Positions 43,598 through 53,006 of a stretch of 64,000 nucleotides of DNA are shown here, one piece after another (positions within the stretch are counted from its first letter, which is position 1; each line of letters starts with the position of its first letter). This DNA is from UBA5078 sp964538025. GTDB taxonomy: Bacteria; Pseudomonadota; Gammaproteobacteria; Pseudomonadales; Pseudohongiellaceae. The notes under the pieces were generated by a model. The model saw only the letters and a list, made by a program, of their open reading frames with translations. It did not search any database and was not told where the DNA came from. The stretch spans positions 198,616-262,615 of the forward strand of contig CAZICZ010000005.1 in assembly GCA_964538025.1 (NCBI GenBank), written 5' to 3'. The position numbers were made by a program, and so were the translations under genes.

Positions 43598-43723
43598 ATG
43601 TCGGACAAGCAAGAGCAAAAACCGAAAAAATTCTTTGGGTTGGAAGTCAGCGATACCGTCACTTACGTGATCATTTTTATCCTCACCCTGATTTTCATCC
43701 GCCAGGTCGCCGTCCTGTTCTAA
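43598..43723 (+). CDS. 41-residue membrane peptide
   Basis: A lysine-rich start (SDKQEQKPKKFFGLEVSD) and one membrane helix (TVTYVIIFILTLIFIRQVAV). GGAGG seven bases before the ATG supports translation. The FFGLEVSD start loosely recalls the DUF2970 protein encoded divergently, but it is shorter. Function unknown. Confidence 0.62.
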   Translation: MSDKQEQKPKKFFGLEVSDTVTYVIIFILTLIFIRQVAVLF

Positions 43724-43841
43724 GTCGTCTGGCGCCTCTGCGCGCCTTTCCTTGTTCGCCTTTGTCAGCGCGTGCTAAATTACCGCCCTCTTTTTTTCCC
43801 GCCCTTCTGAGTGAGGGCTCTTTGCGTTTTTCAGGAAGCTC

Positions 43842-44951
43842 ATGAACTCGTACACGATTGCATTACTTGATGGCGACGGCATTGGACCCGAAATCATGGC
43901 GGAGGCCGTCAAAGTGCTGCGCGTGGTGGAAGCGCGCAACGCGGTGCGCTTTAACCTTGTCCACACCCCGTTTGGCGCCAGCGCCTATTTTGAGTGTGGC
44001 GACCCGTTTCCCGAAGAAACCAAGAAAATCTGCGACACCGCGGACGCCATCCTGAAGGGGCCGATTGGCCTGAACCACGAAGATTCGAAGAAGATTCCCG
44101 TCGACAAACAACCGGAACGTGGCGCGCTGCTGCCGCTGCGACGCCGCTATAACACCTACGCCAATTTCCGTCCCGTTTTCCTGCCTCAGGGACTCGCTCA
44201 CTTTTCCCCCTTGAAGAAGGAAATCATCGGCGACGGCATCGACATCATGATCATCCGCGAACTGGTAGGCGGCCTGTACTTCGGTGAAAAGGAAACCGGC
44301 GTGAATGCACAGGGCATTCGCTACGTGAAAGAGACACTGGAATACGACGAGGTACAGATCCGTCGCATCGCCAAGGTCGCCTTCGACACCGCCATGAAAC
44401 GCAAGAAGGTGTTGCACAATATCCACAAGAGCAATGTGTTGAAGTCCAGTGTGCTGTGGAACGAGATCATCGAGGAAGTGGGCAAGGACTATCCGGAGGT
44501 GAAGGTCATTCACATTCTGGTGGATGCGGCAGCGACCTATCTCTGCCTGAACCCGGGACAGTTTGACGTCATGGTGATGGAAAACATGTTCGGCGACATC
44601 CTCAGCGATCAGGGGGGCGGCATCCTGGGCTCTCTCGGCCTCATGCCTTCCGCGTGTCTTGGCGATGACAAAGCCTATTACGAGCCATCACACGGGTCTG
44701 CGCCGGACATCGCCGGCAAGAATATCGCCAACCCCTATTCGATGATTGGTTCAGTGGCCATGATGCTGGAAATGAGTTTTGGCATGGACCAGGAAGCGAA
44801 GAACCTGTGGCATGCGATGCAAAGTGTGTTCGCGCAGGGCTATTCCACTCCCGATCTCTCCAAACCCGGCGCAGGCGTCAAGATGATCGACACTCGAGCA
44901 TTCGGTGATCTGGTCGTAGCCGAACTGGAAAAACTGCCCCGCGTCGGCTGA
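43842..44951 (+). CDS. Isocitrate/3-isopropylmalate dehydrogenase family protein (LeuB-like)
   Basis: 369 residues. Family motifs: LLDGDGIGPEIM at the start, IIRELVGGLYFGEKE, the Lys-containing HKSNVLKSS, and NMFGDILSDQGGGILGSLG for Mg2+ and substrate, then EPSHGSAPDIAGKNIANP for NAD. Overall close to 3-isopropylmalate dehydrogenase, which makes 2-oxoisocaproate in leucine synthesis. No leuC or leuD follows; instead a LeuA-like gene is convergent 48 bp away, so the two may act in one 2-oxoacid elongation pathway. GGAAG precedes the ATG. Confidence 0.88.
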   Translation: MNSYTIALLDGDGIGPEIMAEAVKVLRVVEARNAVRFNLVHTPFGASAYFECGDPFPEETKKICDTADAILKGPIGLNHEDSKKIPVDKQPERGALLPLRRRYNTYANFRPVFLPQGLAHFSPLKKEIIGDGIDIMIIRELVGGLYFGEKETGVNAQGIRYVKETLEYDEVQIRRIAKVAFDTAMKRKKVLHNIHKSNVLKSSVLWNEIIEEVGKDYPEVKVIHILVDAAATYLCLNPGQFDVMVMENMFGDILSDQGGGILGSLGLMPSACLGDDKAYYEPSHGSAPDIAGKNIANPYSMIGSVAMMLEMSFGMDQEAKNLWHAMQSVFAQGYSTPDLSKPGAGVKMIDTRAFGDLVVAELEKLPRVG

Positions 44952-44999
44952 CGTGGGAGACGCGCCGCCGGGGGAGTCCTTTCTCGGGTCTCACCTTTC

Positions 45000-46544
45000 T
45001 CAGCCGGCGCGGGTCGCGTGCATGCGGATGTTGATCATGCGCAGCGTGGCCTTGACCGCCGCCAGTACCTGGTTGGAATCCACCCCCCGCGTTTTCAGAT
45101 CGCGCTGTTCACCACTCCAGGTGATGATGCACTCCGTCAGGGCGCTGGTATTGCCGCCACGCGGGATATGCACCTCGTAGTCCAGCAGATCCGGCATCTG
45201 GAATTTGCGCGTTTTCAGAATCCGGCCGATCGCATCCATGAAGGCTGCAAACCCCCCGTTGCCTGACCCCGACCCGCTGTATTCCTTGCCATCGATCCGC
45301 ACCCGGATGCTCGCGGTGCTCTCCACATCCAGCCCGCTCGTGATGTAGCAATTGAGCAGCTCGGTGTAGTGGTAGTCGCGGCTCTCCAGCACATCGGCGA
45401 TGATGAAGGGCAGATCATCCACGGTGATGATCTCCTTGGAATCTCCCAACTCAACCACCCGTTGCAGGACCTTGCGCTGATCCTCAGGAGACAGGCTCAG
45501 GCCCAGTTCCTCCAGATTGTTGGCAAGCGAGGCCTTGCCGCTCATTTTGCCCAGCGCATAGACGCGTTTGCGGGCAAATCGCTCGGGTCGCAGGGCGGTG
45601 ATGTACAGCCCGCCTTTAAGATCACCGTCGGCATGAATGCCGGCAGTCTGAGTAAACACGTCGGCCCCCACAATCGGCGCGTTGGCCGCCACCCATTTGC
45701 CGGAGAAATTTTCCACCATGCGGCTTAACTGGGCGATGCGGGTTTCGTCGATGGACAGGTGCATGCCCATTTTGTCTTTCAGGACGACGGCCACCTCCGC
45801 CAGCGACGCGTTACCGGCACGTTCTCCCAGGCAGTTGATGGTGCAGTGAATCGTGTTGACGCCCGCAGCAACCGCCGCCATCACGTTGGCCGTTGCCAGG
45901 CCGTAGTCATTGTGAGGGTGGAAGTCAAATGCCAGACGGGGGAAGCGGGCAATCATGTCCGTCAGCGCGGCACTCACCTCGTCGGGAGACATGACGCCCA
46001 GAGTGTCCGGGAGCATGAAATCGGCAATCCCGAGATCCTTTGTCCCTTCCAGAAGACCAAAAACGTAGGCCGGGCTGTCTTTATAGCCGTTGGACCAATC
46101 TTCCAGATACATGTTGACCTTGAGCCCCTTCTCGTGGGCGTAGGCCACGGTGCGACGGATGTCCTCGATGTGCTCCGCCAGGGTGCGCCCCAGTTGTTCG
46201 CGGCAGTGTTTTTCGCTGCCTTTTGCCAGCAAGTTGATCACGCGTCCGCCGGTTTCGAGCACCCAGTCCACACTCAAGCGGTGGTCGACAAATCCCAGCA
46301 CTTCGACCTTCTCGAGCAATCCTTCCCCGGCGGCCCAGGCATTGATGTCGATCACTGCCTGTTTTTCCCCGTGCGAGACGCGGGCGGAAGCCACTTCGAT
46401 GCGGTCGACCTTCAGCGACTGCAGCAGCGCACGGGCAATGTGCAGCTTTTCCTTGCCCGCAAAGGACACGCCCTGGGTCTGCTCTCCATCCCGCAGGGTC
46501 GTGTCGAGAATTCGGATGTGTCGGGGGGGTGACATGGTCTTCAT
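45000..46544 (-). CDS. 2-isopropylmalate synthase/citramalate synthase-like protein (LeuA2 type)
   Basis: 514 residues. The HMGL-like TIM barrel starts ILDTTLRDGEQTQGVSFAG (metal Asp, catalytic Arg) and contains HPHNDYGLATANVMAA with the metal histidines, and LGERAGNASLAEV. A C-terminal LeuA dimer/regulatory domain (about 400-514) may bind an amino acid effector. It condenses acetyl-CoA with a 2-oxoacid; which one cannot be read off. Start at the ATG 46544; an in-frame TTG two codons upstream is less likely. Convergent with the LeuB-like gene. Confidence 0.87.
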   Translation of the reverse strand: MKTMSPPRHIRILDTTLRDGEQTQGVSFAGKEKLHIARALLQSLKVDRIEVASARVSHGEKQAVIDINAWAAGEGLLEKVEVLGFVDHRLSVDWVLETGGRVINLLAKGSEKHCREQLGRTLAEHIEDIRRTVAYAHEKGLKVNMYLEDWSNGYKDSPAYVFGLLEGTKDLGIADFMLPDTLGVMSPDEVSAALTDMIARFPRLAFDFHPHNDYGLATANVMAAVAAGVNTIHCTINCLGERAGNASLAEVAVVLKDKMGMHLSIDETRIAQLSRMVENFSGKWVAANAPIVGADVFTQTAGIHADGDLKGGLYITALRPERFARKRVYALGKMSGKASLANNLEELGLSLSPEDQRKVLQRVVELGDSKEIITVDDLPFIIADVLESRDYHYTELLNCYITSGLDVESTASIRVRIDGKEYSGSGSGNGGFAAFMDAIGRILKTRKFQMPDLLDYEVHIPRGGNTSALTECIITWSGEQRDLKTRGVDSNQVLAAVKATLRMINIRMHATRAG

Positions 46545-46711
46545 AGGCAATATCCGGCGGCCCGGTGGTCAAAAGGGAGCCGATTCTAGCAAAGAATGAA
46601 CCTAGCCATAAGCCCGTGAGTCCTCCGGATGCGCCTCTTGCACTTTTCTTTTTCGGAACGAATGTGGAAAATCAGCTCAGCGTTTTAACACTCCGGCCGA
46701 TAAGAGATCAC

Positions 46712-47269
46712 ATGACACGTCCTCGCCCTCTTCGCTTCGTTTCCCTTGCAGTCCTGCTGATCACGGCGGGCATGGCCGTGATCGTTCAGGCCGCTGAAAA
46801 CACCCGCTCCGAGCGCCTCTGGTTGCCGGCCAGTGCCGCCAACCTGCGTCCCTTTTTGCAGATGGCGGTGGACATAGCCCTGCAGGATGAAAATTGCAAA
46901 GACGTGCTGTACGCGCGCCTCAACGAATACCGCACGATCTACGAGGAACCCACCTTCACGATTCTGTGCCAGAAGGACCCCAAATCCACCTTTAACCGCG
47001 TCATCAAGATCACGGAAGTGGACCCGCAGTATTTCGAGAAGATTCGCAACAGCGAGCAGGCACTGGACACGAACCGCACGCTCTCGCCCGAGATCGAGGC
47101 GCTTCGTCGCGCCCTTGGTCCCACTCCCGCCCCGAGCATGGCAACACCTCCTGCCAGCCCCGCTGCGCCGGTGGAAGAAGACCCTAACGACCTCAGCCTG
47201 GACCTTCCCTCGCCCGCCTCTGCAGCGCCCCCGTCAGCGCCTGCCCCAGCCCCTGCTGCCAGTCACTAA
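46712..47269 (+). CDS. Exported protein of unknown function with Pro/Ala-rich tail
   Basis: 185 residues with a signal peptide ending near VIVQAAEN (about 30). The middle (about 40-130) is a compact domain with two cysteines (ENCKDVLYARLNEY, ILCQKDP) that may form a disulfide. The last 55 residues are rich in Pro and Ala and likely unstructured. No family is recognised. It lies upstream of pntAA with 93 bp between. Confidence 0.65.
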   Translation: MTRPRPLRFVSLAVLLITAGMAVIVQAAENTRSERLWLPASAANLRPFLQMAVDIALQDENCKDVLYARLNEYRTIYEEPTFTILCQKDPKSTFNRVIKITEVDPQYFEKIRNSEQALDTNRTLSPEIEALRRALGPTPAPSMATPPASPAAPVEEDPNDLSLDLPSPASAAPPSAPAPAPAASH

Positions 47270-47316
47270 GCATCTGGAAGCGATGAGCGCCCGTGCATAA
47301 GCCCGGGCGAAACGGG

Positions 47317-47357
47317 TATACTTCGCGCTCTTTTTACAAAGGGACTGAAGCAGGGGG
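47317..47357 (+). promoter_or_regulatory. pntAA: Promoter -10 and ribosome site of pntAA
   Basis: TATACT at 47317-47322 is a good -10 element; the -35 (TGCATA at 47294) is poor. The ribosome site AGGGGG ends at 47357, six bases before the ATG. Confidence 0.5.
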
Positions 47358-47362
47358 TGCCA

Positions 47363-48496
47363 ATGAGCATAAGAGTCTGTGTTCCAAAGGAATTGCGAGA
47401 AGACGAACAACGCGTGGCCCTGGTGCCCGATGTCGTGAAGCGTCTGCTTGCCATGGGCGTCAGCGTCAGCATTCAGGCAGGCGCAGGCGAAGGGGCGGGC
47501 TACAGTGATGCGGATTTTGCCGGGGCAGACATTGTTTCCGACGTCGATGCCCTGTATCACAGCGCCGACATCCTGCTGACCGTGAATCCCCTGACCACGG
47601 CACAGATGGGTCTGTTAAAGCCGGGCTCTGTCCTGATCGGGTATCTCAACCCCTATACCGATCCCTCCCGCTTTCAGACATTGAACGAGAAAAAAGTGTC
47701 GTCCTTCTCGATGGAGCTGATTCCCCGCATCTCCCGCGCCCAGGCCATGGATGCCCTGTCTTCCCAGGCCTCGATTGCCGGGTATAAAGCCGTGTTGATT
47801 GCCAGCACCCTGCTCGGAAAATTCTTCCCCATGCTGACCACGGCCGCCGGGACTGTCCGTCCCTCGAAGGTACTGATCATTGGTGCCGGTGTTGCGGGTC
47901 TGCAGGCCATCGCCACGGCGCGCCGGCTTGGCGCGATCGTCGAGGGCTATGATGTGCGTGCCGCGGTCAAGGACCAGGTGGAATCTCTCGGCGCCAAGTT
48001 TGTGGACATCAACATCAAGGCCGAAGGCACCGGCGGCTACGCCCGTGAGCTGACTGCCGATGAAAAAGCGCAGCAGCAGGCCATCCTGGCCAAACATGTC
48101 GCAGCGGCGGATGTCGTCATCACCACGGCCGCAATCCCCGGACGTCCATCGCCCAAAATCATCACGGCCGACATGGTCGCCGGCATGAAGGGCGGTTCCG
48201 TCATTGTGGATCTGGCCGCGGAAGGCGGCGGCAACTGCGAACTCACCGAACCGGGCAAGACCGTGTTGCATCACCGCGTCAAGATTCACGGCCCGCTGAA
48301 CGTGCCCAGCACCGTCAGTGGCCACGCCAGTGAGCTGTACGCCAAGAACCTGCTGAACCTGCTCACGCTGATGATCAAGGACGGCGCCCTGAATATCGAC
48401 CTGGAGGACCAGATCCTCCGTGACTCCCTCGTGACCCACGGCGGCGAGCTCACCAATGCCACCATCAAGGAAAAACTCGCAGGAGGTGCACAATGA
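47363..48496 (+). CDS. pntAA: NAD(P) transhydrogenase subunit alpha, part 1 (PntAA)
   Basis: 377 residues: the NAD(H)-binding domain I of proton-translocating transhydrogenase. Motifs: RVCVPKELREDEQRVALVPD at the start, RAQAMDALSSQASIAGYKAV, and the Rossmann loop VLIIGAGVAGLQAIATARRLGA. With PntAB and PntB it moves hydride between NADH and NADP+ using the proton gradient, supplying NADPH. The split alpha subunit (three genes) is typical of many proteobacteria. Its stop overlaps the pntAB start by four bases. Confidence 0.95.
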   Translation: MSIRVCVPKELREDEQRVALVPDVVKRLLAMGVSVSIQAGAGEGAGYSDADFAGADIVSDVDALYHSADILLTVNPLTTAQMGLLKPGSVLIGYLNPYTDPSRFQTLNEKKVSSFSMELIPRISRAQAMDALSSQASIAGYKAVLIASTLLGKFFPMLTTAAGTVRPSKVLIIGAGVAGLQAIATARRLGAIVEGYDVRAAVKDQVESLGAKFVDINIKAEGTGGYARELTADEKAQQQAILAKHVAAADVVITTAAIPGRPSPKIITADMVAGMKGGSVIVDLAAEGGGNCELTEPGKTVLHHRVKIHGPLNVPSTVSGHASELYAKNLLNLLTLMIKDGALNIDLEDQILRDSLVTHGGELTNATIKEKLAGGAQ

Positions 48497-48801
48497 TCGA
48501 AGGACTGGCCGCACTCTATATTTTCATGCTCGCCGGGTTTACCGGCTATGAAATCATTTCCAAGGTCCCCGTCATCCTGCACACGCCGCTGATGTCCGGG
48601 TCCAATTTCGTGCACGGGATTGTGCTGGTGGGCGCCATGATCGCCCTCGGCATTGCCGAGAATCCTACTCAACAGGCCATCGGTTTTGTGGCCGTCTTAC
48701 TCGCGGCGGGAAATGCCGTGGGGGGCTATGTGGTGACCGAGCGCATGCTGGAGATGTTTAAGTCCAGCGGCAAGAAGCCGGGCGGGGAGGCAGGGAAATG
48801 A
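48493..48801 (+). CDS. pntAB: NAD(P) transhydrogenase subunit alpha, part 2 (PntAB)
   Basis: 102 residues: the membrane segment of the alpha subunit, with about four helices (LYIFMLAGFTGYEIISKVP, NFVHGIVLVGAMIALG, AIGFVAVLLAAGNAVGGYVV). It forms part of the proton channel with PntB. Starts in ATGA overlap with pntAA and its stop overlaps pntB. Confidence 0.95.
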   Translation: MIEGLAALYIFMLAGFTGYEIISKVPVILHTPLMSGSNFVHGIVLVGAMIALGIAENPTQQAIGFVAVLLAAGNAVGGYVVTERMLEMFKSSGKKPGGEAGK

Positions 48802-50276
48802 GCATGCTGATTCAAGCGAGTTACTTTCTGGCCGCCGTGCTGTTCATCCTCGGCCTCAAGCAGATGAGTTCACCCGTCACCGCCCGTCGCGGTATTCAGT
48901 GGGCCGGGGTGGGCATGGTACTGGCAACACTGGTGACCTTCCTGTCACCGGAGATCGCCGACAATCCGCAGATGATGACGAATTTCGCACTCATCATTCT
49001 GGCCATCGCCATCGGCGGCGGCTTTGCCTGGTCCACTGGCAAGAAGGTGGCCATGACCGACATGCCGCAGATGATTGCCATGTATAACGGCATGGGCGGC
49101 GGTGCCGCGGCGACTATCGCGGCGGTGGAACTGCTCAAGGCGCAGGGAGAAATTGCGTCCGGGCAGGAGGCGGGCAATGTGCTCAATGCCATCGGCCTGG
49201 AAACCCTGAATTTCCACCCCACCTCCATTCACGAGGTGATGGGCGTCGACGTCACCATTCTGGCTATTGTCGGTGCGATTATTGGCACCATCGCCTTCAG
49301 CGGCAGCATCATCGCCTGGGCCAAACTGGACGGACGCCTGAACTCCAACAAACTGCTGCCGCAGCAGCAGTTGGTCAACCTGATTCTCGCACTGGTGCTC
49401 GTCGGACTTGTCGTGTCGGTGTACTTCACCGCCGAGCTGATGCCGATCCTGCTCTTTTTTGGGCTGGCCTTGCTGCTGGGCATCTTCATCACCGTGCCAG
49501 TGGGCGGTGCGGACATGCCCGTCATCATTTCTCTTTTCAATTCTCTCACCGGGCTTGCCGTCGGCTTTGAGGGCTATGTGCTGGGCAATGCCGCGATGAT
49601 TATCGCAGGGACGGTGGTCGGTTCTGCGGGGAGTCTGCTGACACACCTGATGGCCAAGGCCATGAACCGCTCGGTGGGCAATGTGTTCTTCAGCGGTTTC
49701 GGGACCACCGCAGTGGCGGCGACCGAGGGCGATGCCAGTGGCGGCTCGATGAAGGAAATCCAGTCGCAGGACGTGGGCATCATGATGGCCTATGCCAGCC
49801 AGGTGGTGATCATTCCAGGCTATGGCATGGCGGTGGCACAGGCGCAGCACAAAGTGTGGGAACTGACCCAGCTGCTGACCGACAAGGGCGTCAGCGTGAA
49901 GTTTGCCATCCATCCGGTCGCGGGCCGCATGCCTGGTCACATGAACGTTCTGCTGGCCGAAGCCGGTGTGCCTTATGACCTGATCTATGACATGGACGAC
50001 ATCAATGCCGACTTCGCCAACACCACCGTAACGCTGGTGATCGGCGCGAACGACGTCGTCAACCCGGCCGCCAAGAAAGACCCCAACAGCCCGCTGTTTG
50101 GCATGCCCATCCTCAACGCCGAAGAATCGGAAAACGTGATTGTGATCAAGCGGGGCCGGGGCACCGGCTTCTCCGGCGTCGAGAACCCCCTGTTCCTCCT
50201 CGACAACACCCGCATGCTGTTCGGCGACGGGCAAAAGGCCGTCAATGAGCTGATCCAGGCCGTGAAGGAACTGTAA
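48798..50276 (+). CDS. pntB: NAD(P) transhydrogenase subunit beta (PntB)
   Basis: 492 residues. The N-terminal two-thirds are about eight or nine membrane helices with GAIIGTIAFSGSIIAWAKL; the C-terminal domain III binds NADP(H), with PGYGMAVAQAQHKVWEL and the segments AIHPVAGRMPGHMNVLLAEA and VIVIKRGRGTGFSG. Completes the pntAA-pntAB-pntB operon. The RDD gene starts 5 bp after its stop. Confidence 0.96.
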   Translation: MSMLIQASYFLAAVLFILGLKQMSSPVTARRGIQWAGVGMVLATLVTFLSPEIADNPQMMTNFALIILAIAIGGGFAWSTGKKVAMTDMPQMIAMYNGMGGGAAATIAAVELLKAQGEIASGQEAGNVLNAIGLETLNFHPTSIHEVMGVDVTILAIVGAIIGTIAFSGSIIAWAKLDGRLNSNKLLPQQQLVNLILALVLVGLVVSVYFTAELMPILLFFGLALLLGIFITVPVGGADMPVIISLFNSLTGLAVGFEGYVLGNAAMIIAGTVVGSAGSLLTHLMAKAMNRSVGNVFFSGFGTTAVAATEGDASGGSMKEIQSQDVGIMMAYASQVVIIPGYGMAVAQAQHKVWELTQLLTDKGVSVKFAIHPVAGRMPGHMNVLLAEAGVPYDLIYDMDDINADFANTTVTLVIGANDVVNPAAKKDPNSPLFGMPILNAEESENVIVIKRGRGTGFSGVENPLFLLDNTRMLFGDGQKAVNELIQAVKEL

Positions 50277-50281
50277 CGTCC

Positions 50282-50782
50282 ATGGGAGCCTCGCCCTCGG
50301 AAGCAGACGCCTTTGATCCCCTCACAGCCCCCTCCGCGGGGCTGCTGCGGCGGCTGGCGGCCCTGCTCTACGATGCCTTCCTCATTGCGGCGATCTGGAT
50401 GGCGCTGGGCTTTGCCGTGCAGTTTGTGACCGGGCCGGACACCAACCAGCTGGTGGATGGCCAGGTACAGACCGATCCGGTCATTGGCGCGTTCCTCTTT
50501 CTTGGCGAGCTCACCAGTGCCGCCGCCTTCTACATCTGGTTCTGGATTCACACCGGGCAAACCCTGGGCATGCTGGCGTGGCGCTTGCAGGCTGTAAACG
50601 CCGGTGGCGGACCGATGAGCGTCCGGCAGGCGCTCTTGCGATTCATCCTCGCCTGGCCGGCCATGGCCTGTTTTGGAATCGGCTATCTGTGGCTGTACAT
50701 CGATAAACATGGCAACGCGCTGCACGACATTTTCTCCGGCACGCGCGTCATTGTGGTCCCCAAGGGGGGCAGGAATTTCTAG
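50282..50782 (+). CDS. RDD family membrane protein
   Basis: 166 residues with three membrane helices and the RDD pattern: LLRRLAALLYDAFLIA near the start (Arg, Asp-Asp region), AFYIWFWIHTGQTLGMLAWR, and RVIVVPK near the end. Function unknown; many RDD proteins are thought to affect ion or proton movement. It follows pntB by 5 bp, so it is part of that transcript. Its stop codon shares CTAG with the stop of lptG on the other strand. Confidence 0.9.
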   Translation: MGASPSEADAFDPLTAPSAGLLRRLAALLYDAFLIAAIWMALGFAVQFVTGPDTNQLVDGQVQTDPVIGAFLFLGELTSAAAFYIWFWIHTGQTLGMLAWRLQAVNAGGGPMSVRQALLRFILAWPAMACFGIGYLWLYIDKHGNALHDIFSGTRVIVVPKGGRNF

Positions 50783-51855
50783 TGCACACGGCGCAGCAGA
50801 ATCACTCCCACCGCCGCGCATATCAAGATCGGAATCATCACCGCAATCACCGGGTCAATCCCGTACAGCAGGCTTGCCGGACCGAGCAGACGCTGGGCAA
50901 TGGTAAATGCCAGGCCAATGCCCATGGCGATAAACACTCGCGCCCCCATCGTCACCGAGCGCAGGGGTCCAAACACAAAAGAAATGGCCACCAGCACCAG
51001 CGAGGCGGTGGCAAGCGGCTGCAGGAGCTTTTTCCAGAAGGCCAGAAAATACGTATCGCTTTCGAGCCCTTCGCTCTTGAAGTATTCCGCAAACCGGTAA
51101 AGCCCGGAGATCGACTGCCGCTCCGGCTCCACCAGCAGGACACTTAGCAGTTCCGGCGACAACTCGATTCGCCAGTCCACTGACTCGAAGGTCTCGACGG
51201 CAATCTCGCCGTTGCCGAACTGGGTCTCGCGGACCTCATGCAATTGCCAGTAGGGTCCCGCGCCGTCCTGCACATAGTCGCCGCGTTCGGCATAACTGCT
51301 GCGGGTGAGGCGTCGCCGCTCATCGAGTTCGTAGCGGGTGATTCCTCGAAGCGCCGTGCCCCCGGGCAGGATGGCGTTGATATGGATGAATTCATTGCCG
51401 ATCTTGCGCCACTCTCCCTGGGAATTGCTCAGGGCCTGCCCGCCACTCTGGATAAGGGCCAGTTCACTCTGGGCCGTCTGTTGCAGGCTGGGGGCAATGT
51501 ATTCCCCCAACACCAGACTGAGAATCATCACCAGAAAGGTCGGCTTCATCACGGCGTACACGATGCGCCAGGTGCTGACACCGGCCGCCTGAATCACCAC
51601 CAGCTCGTTCTGGGAGGCCAGCAAGCCCAGGCCAATCAAGGCGCCGCCGAGCGCCGAAAACGGCAGGGACTCATAGATGCCGGTCGGCATGATGCGCAGG
51701 GTGTACAGCAGCGCATCGGCAGAGGTATAGGCCTCCGCACTGCGTCCCAGTTCGTCGGTCAGGGTGAAGATAAAGTCGAGGCTGAACATCAGGCCCGCGA
51801 CGACCAGCATGGCAAGCAGGACAGCATTGCGGATATGGGCATCGATCACTTTCAT
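50779..51855 (-). CDS. lptG: LPS export ABC transporter permease LptG
   Basis: 358 residues. Membrane helices at both ends flank a periplasmic beta-jellyroll domain (about 130-260). The N-terminus MKVIDAHIRNAVLLAMLVV, ALGGALIGLGLLASQNELVV and the end VFGPLRSVTMGARVFIAMGIG match LptG. With LptF and LptB2 it extracts lipopolysaccharide from the inner membrane. The ATG at 51855 overlaps the lptF stop by four bases; upstream frame is only overlap. Confidence 0.94.
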   Translation of the reverse strand: MKVIDAHIRNAVLLAMLVVAGLMFSLDFIFTLTDELGRSAEAYTSADALLYTLRIMPTGIYESLPFSALGGALIGLGLLASQNELVVIQAAGVSTWRIVYAVMKPTFLVMILSLVLGEYIAPSLQQTAQSELALIQSGGQALSNSQGEWRKIGNEFIHINAILPGGTALRGITRYELDERRRLTRSSYAERGDYVQDGAGPYWQLHEVRETQFGNGEIAVETFESVDWRIELSPELLSVLLVEPERQSISGLYRFAEYFKSEGLESDTYFLAFWKKLLQPLATASLVLVAISFVFGPLRSVTMGARVFIAMGIGLAFTIAQRLLGPASLLYGIDPVIAVMIPILICAAVGVILLRRVH

Positions 51856-52967
51856 GCGGCCCTCTCCTTGAGATGACGTGGCGGACGCCGCAGCCGGGGA
51901 GCAAAGAGCAAAATCAGCCCCAGTGACAGGAAGAGCACGTGCACCCACCACAGCCCGAGGCCAACCGGTATCGCTTCATCCTCGACCAGCGTCATCGCCA
52001 TTTGCAGCGTGACGTAGTACAGGGCATACAACAGGGTGGCCGGCAGCAATTTGCTGAAGCGCCCCTTGCGCGGCTCCACCTTGCTCAGCGGGACGGCAAT
52101 CAGGGTCAGGATGGGAATCAGCAGAATAACGGACAGGCGCCACTGCAATTCCGCTTGATAGGCCGGGTCGGAAGACGCCAGCAGGGTCGTGGTCGGCAGG
52201 GATTTCTCCCGCACCAGCTCCGTGATGCGCGCGGGCTCCGGCATTAGCAGGGCCTGTTCGGCGAACTGTGTCACCAGATAGTCTGCCTGTCCCGGAACAC
52301 CGTCATAGAGCACGCCGTTTTCCAGCAGCATGAAGCGGCGTCCGGTGTTTTCATCGATCACCGGCCGGGCCGTATTCGCCAAAATAATGCGCAGGCTCGC
52401 CGCATCGCGAGAGCCCTCCGGTCGCTGCCAGGAGACAAAGGTGTTGTTCAGCAGCCGTCCCGACGGCATCGTACTGATGGATTCGGCATAGGTCGTACGC
52501 AGGCCCTCGTCGAAACGTTGGAACTGGCCTGCGACAATGAGATCGAGCTCTGTCAGTTCGTCCTGGCTCTCCAGCAGCAGTTCGGTATTTTCAAGCCCGA
52601 GCGGAGCAATCTTCAGGCTCAGCGTCCCCATCAGGACCGAGAGCAGCGAGGCGGCCAACACGGTGGACAGGGCCAGCCGCTTCTGGCTGTAACCGCAGGC
52701 GCTCAGTACCGTCATTTCGTTTTCGGAATACATACGCCCAAACGCCAGCATAATGCCGAGAAAAAGCGCGAAGGGGACGATGACCAGCAGGAATTCGGGC
52801 AGGCGGTAGAGCATCAGGCGCAGCAGGATGTCGGAGGAAATCTCCCCTGCAACCGCCTGCCCCAGATAGCCGAGAAAGCGCGAGATCATGACAATCACCA
52901 GCAGTATCACGGTGACTGAGGACATGATCTGGAAAATTTGCCGTGCCAGATAGCGGAAAATGATCAC
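51852..52967 (-). CDS. lptF: LPS export ABC transporter permease LptF
   Basis: 371 residues, same layout as LptG: IIFRYLARQIFQIMSSVT at the start, LMLYRLPEFLLVIVPFALFL and FGRMYSENEMTVLSACGYS in the coupling region, then the periplasmic domain and three C-terminal helices. First gene of the lptFG pair, which is divergent from pepA in many gammaproteobacteria; here a thioesterase gene lies between. Confidence 0.94.
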   Translation of the reverse strand: MIIFRYLARQIFQIMSSVTVILLVIVMISRFLGYLGQAVAGEISSDILLRLMLYRLPEFLLVIVPFALFLGIMLAFGRMYSENEMTVLSACGYSQKRLALSTVLAASLLSVLMGTLSLKIAPLGLENTELLLESQDELTELDLIVAGQFQRFDEGLRTTYAESISTMPSGRLLNNTFVSWQRPEGSRDAASLRIILANTARPVIDENTGRRFMLLENGVLYDGVPGQADYLVTQFAEQALLMPEPARITELVREKSLPTTTLLASSDPAYQAELQWRLSVILLIPILTLIAVPLSKVEPRKGRFSKLLPATLLYALYYVTLQMAMTLVEDEAIPVGLGLWWVHVLFLSLGLILLFAPRLRRPPRHLKERAA

Positions 52968-53006
52968 GCTGCGCTCCCTTCCCCGCCCCTGTCAGCGGCA
53001 CTCTGA

